Program-made: the position numbers and the translations under genes | In this document: piece by piece, positions 5,170-9,628 of the stretch | How positions within the stretch are numbered: position 1 is the first letter of the stretch | Layout of the letters: each line of letters starts with the position of its first letter | The notes under the pieces: model-generated | Told to the model about the DNA's origin: nothing | The model's input: the letters and a program-made list of their open reading frames with translations, nothing else | The model's database searches: none | Assembly (NCBI GenBank): GCA_947631305.1 | Contig: CANRKV010000052.1 | Location: 1-9,628 of the forward strand | Length of the DNA: 9,628 nt | Direction: 5' to 3' | Source: an uncultured Jeotgalicoccus sp. | Lineage (GTDB): Bacteria; Bacillota; Bacilli; Staphylococcales; Salinicoccaceae

Positions 5170-6816
5170 ATGGATAAGATAGATGGCTTGATGTTCCGCC
5201 GGATGATTTTGAGCGGGGCGCGTAACCTGAAAAAAAATGCTGATTATGTAGATTCATTAAACGTTTTCCCCGTTCCTGACGGTGATACGGGCACAAATAT
5301 GAATCTTTCGATGTCTTCAGGGGCAGCTGAAGTTGAACCGCTTGATGACACTCATATTGGAAACGTAGGGAAACATTTCTCTAAAGGCCTTCTGATGGGT
5401 GCACGCGGTAACTCAGGTGTTATTCTTTCGCAATTATTTAGAGGATTCTCTAAAGCGATCGAAGCAAAAGAAGAAATCGATGCAGATGACTTTATCGAAG
5501 CGTTAAAACAAGGTGTGAATACTGCATATAAAGCAGTAATGAAACCAGTTGAAGGTACAATTTTAACTGTCGCAAAAGACGCAGGAAAAAAAGCGGAAGA
5601 GTTTAATGGAACTGACGTATCGATGGTCGAACTGATCACTGCGACGCTTGAAGAAGCTAAAGCTTCACTTAAACGCACACCGGACCTGCTTCCTGTACTG
5701 AAAGAAGTCGGCGTTGTCGATTCAGGCGGCCAGGGACTTGTATATGTTTACGAAGGTTTCTTAAGCGCGCTTACAGGCGAAGAAATCCCGGAAGATCCTG
5801 CGCAGGCAGGTGAGTCATTCGCTGACGACGGACACGACCACGATAACGACTTTAATGACTTTATGAGCGTTGACGACATTGAGCATGGCTACTGTACCGA
5901 GTTCATGGTGCGTTTTGAAGATGATAAACGCCAGTTTAACGAAGATGAGTTCCGTAATGAAATGAGTGAATTCGGTGACTCACTGCTCGTAATCAATGAC
6001 GATGAAATTGTCAAAGTACACGTGCACACTGAGAAACCGGGAGAAGCATTCACTTATGCTGCAACTTACGGTGAACTCATTAAGATGAAAGTCGAAAACA
6101 TGCGCGAACAATTCAGAACTGTTCACGGCGAGAAGAATAATGCTGCTGAAAAACAGTCTTACGAAACAGCAATTATTACTGTTTCTTCAGGTGACGGCAT
6201 CAATGAACTGTTTAAGAGCATTGGTGTGACACACGTTATTAACGGCGGACAGACGATGAACCCGGCAACGGAAGATATCGTTAACGTTATTAAAGACGAA
6301 GATGTTAAACAGGTCATTATTCTGCCGAACAATAAAAATATAATCATGGCAGCTGAACAAGCAGTGGAAGTACTTGAAATTCCGGCAATTGTTGTCCCGT
6401 CGACATCGATCCCGGAAGGACTTGCAAGCATGCTCAGCTTTAATCCGGAAGTACCGCTTGAAGATAACAAAGCTGCAATGAGCGAGTCACTTGAACATGT
6501 TCAAACAGGACAGGTGACTTATTCAGTCAGAGACACTAAAATAGATGGTGTGGACATTAAAAAAGACCAGCATATGGGTATTGCCGAAGGTAAGATTATT
6601 ACTGCCAACGATTCTAAGAAGGACGCCCTTCACACGCTTATCAGTAAAATGATTAACGAAGATACTGAAATCATCACAATACTGATCGGTGAAAACGGAA
6701 CTGAAGAAGAAGTTGAATCAGTAGTTGAAGATATTGAAGGCACGCATGAGGATGTTGAATTTGAAATTCATAATGGTGCACAGCCAGTCTACAGCTATTT
6801 AATATCTGTAGAATAG
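5170..6816 (+). CDS. fakA: Fatty acid kinase ATP-binding subunit FakA (YloV)
   Basis: FakA phosphorylates fatty acids bound to FakB (DegV-type) proteins, producing acyl-phosphate for phospholipid synthesis by PlsX/PlsY. The 548-residue protein has the length of S. aureus FakA and the same three parts: an N-terminal DAK kinase domain (about 1-205) with NVFPVPDGDTGTN carrying the Mg-binding D37 and D39, SKGLLMGARGNSGVILSQ and KPVEGTILTVAKDAG; a middle domain (about 210-330) with C242, H284 and H286, matching the zinc ligands of FakA; and a DegV-like C-terminal domain ending QPVYSYLISVE. I chose the ATG at 5170 because it gives the normal N-terminus. An in-frame TTG at 5149 would place the GGGGAGG ribosome binding site (5151-5157) inside the gene. 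The 12-base spacing to the ATG is long. No fakB gene lies in the window. A terminator follows immediately. Confidence 0.96.
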   Translation: MDKIDGLMFRRMILSGARNLKKNADYVDSLNVFPVPDGDTGTNMNLSMSSGAAEVEPLDDTHIGNVGKHFSKGLLMGARGNSGVILSQLFRGFSKAIEAKEEIDADDFIEALKQGVNTAYKAVMKPVEGTILTVAKDAGKKAEEFNGTDVSMVELITATLEEAKASLKRTPDLLPVLKEVGVVDSGGQGLVYVYEGFLSALTGEEIPEDPAQAGESFADDGHDHDNDFNDFMSVDDIEHGYCTEFMVRFEDDKRQFNEDEFRNEMSEFGDSLLVINDDEIVKVHVHTEKPGEAFTYAATYGELIKMKVENMREQFRTVHGEKNNAAEKQSYETAIITVSSGDGINELFKSIGVTHVINGGQTMNPATEDIVNVIKDEDVKQVIILPNNKNIIMAAEQAVEVLEIPAIVVPSTSIPEGLASMLSFNPEVPLEDNKAAMSESLEHVQTGQVTYSVRDTKIDGVDIKKDQHMGIAEGKIITANDSKKDALHTLISKMINEDTEIITILIGENGTEEEVESVVEDIEGTHEDVEFEIHNGAQPVYSYLISVE

Positions 6817-6823
6817 CAATATC

Positions 6824-6854
6824 AGCCACATCGGTTTTTCCGATGTGGCTTTTT
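6824..6854 (+). terminator. Rho-independent terminator between fakA and sdaAB
   Basis: Perfect 11-base arms AGCCACATCGG (6824-6834) and CCGATGTGGCT (6840-6850) with a TTTTT loop are followed by T6851-6854, giving five T with the last stem base. It begins eight bases after the fakA stop and ends 22 bases before the sdaAB ATG. That small remainder holds only the sdaAB ribosome binding site, so transcription of the next genes must cross or originate upstream of this hairpin. Confidence 0.88.
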
Positions 6855-6876
6855 GCACTTTAGGAGGGGGATATAT

Positions 6877-7542
6877 ATGAAGTTTAAAAGCGTTTTTGAT
6901 ATAATCGGTCCAGTAATGGTGGGACCGTCATCATCACATACAGCAGGAGCAGCACGAATCGGACTCCTCGCAAGAAATCTGTTCGGCGGTCAGCCGGACA
7001 AGGTGGACATCTATCTGTACGGCTCGTTCCGTGATACGTATCAGGGACACGCGACAGACGTTGCACTCCTCGGCGGAATTCTCGGCTATGACACCGACGA
7101 CGAAAGAATTATCAACGCTAAAAAAGAAGCGGAAAACAATAACTTAACGTACAGCTTTATCGAAATGAATGAAGAACGCTCGCACCCGAATACAGCGGTG
7201 CTGCATTTATATAAAGACGAAGAAGAGCTCGTCATCGAAGGTGTGTCGATCGGCGGCGGGAAGATAGAGCTCGTGAGTATTAACGGCTACAACATTAATC
7301 TTTCAGGCAACTATCATGCGCTGCTCGTGTTCCATAAAGATGAATTCGGAACGATTGCACGTGTAACGACAAAACTCGGTGATGAAAAGCTGAACATTTC
7401 ACAGATGAGCGTGTCCCGTAAAGAAAAGGGACAGGTTGCTTTAATGACCGTTGAACTTGATGATACAATTTTACCGGGAGCATTAGACGAAATAAGAGCG
7501 GTTAAAGGTGTCGACCGCGTAATTGAAATGACAGGAGGATAA
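6877..7542 (+). CDS. sdaAB: L-serine dehydratase, iron-sulfur type, beta chain
   Basis: With SdaAA this subunit forms the oxygen-sensitive 4Fe-4S enzyme that converts L-serine to pyruvate and ammonia. The 221-residue protein has the size of Bacillus SdaAB. Seen: FDIIGPVMVGPSSSHTAGAARIG (7-29), the diagnostic serine dehydratase N-terminal motif, then the beta domain including SFRDTYQGHATDVALLGGILG, and a C-terminal ACT domain (about 148-220) with HKDEFGTIARVTTKLG, a likely ligand-sensing or assembly module. I chose ATG 6877, nine bases after AGGAGG (6862-6867), rather than an in-frame TTG at 6853 that lies in the terminator T run and before the ribosome binding site. It is followed by sdaAA after three bases. 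No promoter of its own is visible between the terminator and the start. Confidence 0.95.
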   Translation: MKFKSVFDIIGPVMVGPSSSHTAGAARIGLLARNLFGGQPDKVDIYLYGSFRDTYQGHATDVALLGGILGYDTDDERIINAKKEAENNNLTYSFIEMNEERSHPNTAVLHLYKDEEELVIEGVSIGGGKIELVSINGYNINLSGNYHALLVFHKDEFGTIARVTTKLGDEKLNISQMSVSRKEKGQVALMTVELDDTILPGALDEIRAVKGVDRVIEMTGG

Positions 7543-7545
7543 TTC

Positions 7546-8421
7546 ATGTTTAACAGTATAAATCAATTAACAGAACGTGCACTGTCAGAAGGGATTTCTT
7601 TGTCGGAAGTAATGATCAGACAGGAAATGGAAGCGACGGGACACAGTTATCTCGATATATATAACTTAATGAAAACTAACTTAACGACGATGGAAGGTGC
7701 TGTCACAGAAGGTATTGCAGGTGTAAATTCAACGACCGGTCTGACGGGTATGGATGCAGTGAAGATGCAGAAGTATATCGACTCGGGCAAGGGATTGAGC
7801 GGTGATCTTAACCTTATGGCGATTGCATATGCAGTCAGCACGAACGAAGTAAACGCAGCGATGGGCAAAATATGTGCGACACCGACAGCAGGCTCTGCAG
7901 GCGTTGTGCCGGGTGTATTATTTGCGATGGTTAAAAAAGATCCGACGATTACAGAAGAACAGAAAATACGCTTCCTGTTTACATCGGGAGCATTCGGCTT
8001 TGTCGTTGCGAATAACGCAAGCATCTCAGGTGCTGCAGGCGGCTGCCAGGCAGAAATCGGCAGTGCCAGTGCAATGGCGGCAGCCGCACTCGTTGAACTC
8101 GCAGGCGGCACGCCTGACATGAGTGCGCATGCATTCGCGATTGCAATGAAGAATATGCTGGGTCTGGTGTGCGACCCTGTCGCAGGACTCGTAGAAGTAC
8201 CATGTGTTAAACGTAATGCAGCAGGCGCAACAAACGCTCTGACTGCAGCGGATATGGCTTTAGCCGGCATTGAATCACGTATTCCTGCTGACGAAGTTAT
8301 TGAAGCAATGTACAAGATCGGTTTAACAATGCCATCGGCATTACGTGAAACAGGACGCGGCGGACTTGCTGCAACTCCGACGGGAGAACGCTTGAAAGCT
8401 GAACTTTTCGGTGCGAAATAA
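7546..8421 (+). CDS. sdaAA: L-serine dehydratase, iron-sulfur type, alpha chain
   Basis: This is the catalytic, cluster-binding chain of the two-subunit serine dehydratase. At 291 residues it is complete for the family. Seen: TGMDAVKMQKY, CATPTAGSAGVVPGVL (C110), GGCQAEIGSASAMAAAAL (C167), GLVCDPVAGLVEVPC (C209 and C220) and a C-terminal RETGRGGLAATPTGERL. C167, C209 and C220 are the likely 4Fe-4S ligands; the intervals of 42 and 11 residues match those I recall for the single-chain Legionella enzyme. The ribosome binding site AGGAGG (7533-7538) lies at the end of sdaAB, seven bases before the ATG, so the two chains are made from one message. The stop TAA overlaps the recG start. All expected residues are present, so the enzyme should be active. 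Confidence 0.96.
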   Translation: MFNSINQLTERALSEGISLSEVMIRQEMEATGHSYLDIYNLMKTNLTTMEGAVTEGIAGVNSTTGLTGMDAVKMQKYIDSGKGLSGDLNLMAIAYAVSTNEVNAAMGKICATPTAGSAGVVPGVLFAMVKKDPTITEEQKIRFLFTSGAFGFVVANNASISGAAGGCQAEIGSASAMAAAALVELAGGTPDMSAHAFAIAMKNMLGLVCDPVAGLVEVPCVKRNAAGATNALTAADMALAGIESRIPADEVIEAMYKIGLTMPSALRETGRGGLAATPTGERLKAELFGAK

Positions 8422-9628
8422 TGAGCGGCATTCATGTCGTTCAAAGTCCTGATAGAAGTATTAAAGAATTAAAAGGCGTCGGCGACAAGGTGGCGGAGAA
8501 ATTGTTCGGTCTCGAAATGACGGGCATGAACGATGTGCTCTTCTGCTTGCCAGCGGGTTACATAGATCACAGTGTCGTTAATCTTAATGAAGCAGAAGAT
8601 GGTGCAAACCTGACTATTGAAGGTACAGTTAAAACAGAACCTCAGGTTGCTTTTTTCCGTAAAGGTAAAAGCCGTCTGACATTCTTTATGGATGTCGACG
8701 GTATTTACGTAAAAATCACATTTTTTAATCAGCCGTATTTAAAGAGCAAAATTATAAATGGTGAATTTGCGAGGCTGTACGGTAAATTTAACCGTAATAA
8801 GCTTGAAATTAACGGCACGAAATTAATTTTTGAAGCAGGCGGCGGCTACCAGGTGAAATATCCCCTCGGCGGTGTGATGCAGGCGAAAACTTTCCAGAAA
8901 ATTGTCCGCTCGGCATTTGAATCAGCTACGTTTAACGTCGATCTGCCGGATGATTTAAAGGCGAAATACAAACTGATGCCGGTACGGGATGCGCTGTATG
9001 CGCTCCACTTCCCGGACAGCCACGAAACCGTGGCTGCGGCCCGGCGGACGATTAAATTTTATGAGCTGTATCATTACCAGCTTAAAATTATGGAACGCCG
9101 TCAAAAAGAACGCGTCAGAAACGAAAGATTTATAGTCGATTATAAAATCGATGAGCTGAGAGAATTTATCGAAACATTGCCGTTTGAATTAACAGGTGAC
9201 CAGAAAAAAAGTGTCAATGATATTTGCCGTGACTTTAAGCAGAATATATCGATGCACCGGCTTCTCCAGGGAGATGTCGGAAGCGGTAAGACGATAGTCG
9301 CCGGGATTTGTGTATATGCGGTAAAAACAATCGGTGAGCAGAGTGCCGTAATGGTGCCGACAGAAGTGCTCGCGAATCAGCACTACGAAAGCTTTAAAGA
9401 TACATACGGCGACAAATTGACGATTGCTAAATTGACAGGGACGACGAAACCTGCCGAGAAACGTGAAATACTCGCAAGGCTCGCTTCAGGTGAAATCGAT
9501 CTCCTCGTCGGAACGCATTCATTGATCGAGGACGACGTTGTGTTCGACCGTCTGTCATTTATAATTACCGATGAACAGCACCGATTCGGTGTCAATCAGC
9601 GGGAAAAACTGAACAGGAAGGCTTACCG
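8421..9628 (+). CDS. recG: ATP-dependent DNA helicase RecG (3' partial)
   Basis: RecG is a double-stranded DNA translocase that remodels stalled replication forks and recombination intermediates. The frame is open from the ATG at 8421 to the window end, giving 402 codons of a protein of usually about 680. Seen: an N-terminal helical region with LKGVGDKVAEKL, the OB-fold wedge domain (TIEGTVKTEP, FFNQPYLKSK, YGKFNRNK), the linker with RRTIKFYELYHYQL, PFELTGDQKKSVNDI (Q motif region), Walker A GDVGSGKT with K290, VPTEVLANQHYE (motif Ia), GTHSLI (Ib) and the DEQH box (384-387) followed by RFGVNQRE. The start overlaps the sdaAA stop in TAATG, and no good ribosome binding site is visible before it, so translation probably depends on reinitiation from sdaAA. 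The second helicase domain lies outside the window. No defect is seen. Confidence 0.96.
   Translation, partial: MSGIHVVQSPDRSIKELKGVGDKVAEKLFGLEMTGMNDVLFCLPAGYIDHSVVNLNEAEDGANLTIEGTVKTEPQVAFFRKGKSRLTFFMDVDGIYVKITFFNQPYLKSKIINGEFARLYGKFNRNKLEINGTKLIFEAGGGYQVKYPLGGVMQAKTFQKIVRSAFESATFNVDLPDDLKAKYKLMPVRDALYALHFPDSHETVAAARRTIKFYELYHYQLKIMERRQKERVRNERFIVDYKIDELREFIETLPFELTGDQKKSVNDICRDFKQNISMHRLLQGDVGSGKTIVAGICVYAVKTIGEQSAVMVPTEVLANQHYESFKDTYGDKLTIAKLTGTTKPAEKREILARLASGEIDLLVGTHSLIEDDVVFDRLSFIITDEQHRFGVNQREKLNRKAY

Noticed and set aside
6853..6876. Upstream TTG start for sdaAB
   Set aside because: The TTG lies in the terminator T run and would encode the ribosome binding site; the ATG at 6877 fits the family N-terminus.
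7647..8444. A 265-codon open frame on the - strand opposite sdaAA
   Set aside because: It lies almost entirely antisense to a well conserved gene with intact motifs. Its composition is Ala/Pro/Ser-rich as expected from a shadow frame, and I recognise no domain in it.
1..9628. CRISPR array, tRNA, rRNA, insertion sequence, phage or defence genes
   Set aside because: No repeat-spacer pattern, tRNA-like fold, transposase or integrase motif, or target-site duplication is seen; nearly all of the window is taken up by recognised core genes.

Overview
The window is a chromosomal housekeeping segment of a low-GC Gram-positive bacterium. RsgA, RpmB, YloU, FakA and RecG all read like Staphylococcaceae proteins, and the order rsgA-rpe-thiN-(rpmB, opposite strand)-yloU-fakA-sdaAB-sdaAA-recG follows the Bacillus/Staphylococcus core arrangement. 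Many GC-ending codons suggest a relative of Staphylococcus such as Salinicoccus, Jeotgalicoccus or Nosocomiicoccus rather than S. aureus itself. The genus is a guess. There is no insertion sequence, CRISPR array, tRNA or rRNA.

Layout. (1) 1-2816: a tightly packed + strand operon with rsgA (5' end outside the window), rpe, thiN and a DUF554 membrane protein gene, closed by a hairpin terminator. (2) 2874-3206: rpmB (ribosomal protein L28) on the - strand, with its own promoter and terminator, convergent with the first operon. (3) 3306-4558: a two-gene + strand unit, a small unrecognised membrane/coiled-coil protein overlapping an SPFH/prohibitin-family protein, with its own promoter, a possible operator and a terminator. 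I read it as an accessory insertion in the otherwise conserved order. (4) 4653-6854: yloU (Asp23 family) and fakA (fatty acid kinase) behind an extended -10 promoter and a long leader with a stem-loop, ending in a terminator. (5) 6877-9628: sdaAB, sdaAA (iron-sulfur L-serine dehydratase) and recG (3' end outside the window), tightly coupled, with no room for a promoter between the preceding terminator and sdaAB.

Functionally the segment mixes ribosome assembly (RsgA, L28), central and cofactor metabolism (Rpe, ThiN, serine to pyruvate), fatty acid activation for phospholipids (FakA), envelope-associated proteins (YloU, SPFH unit, DUF554) and DNA repair (RecG). Most of it is ordinary core genome. 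The least explained parts are the SPFH operon with its small partner, the inverted repeats in the regulatory gaps, and the terminator placed directly in front of sdaAB.
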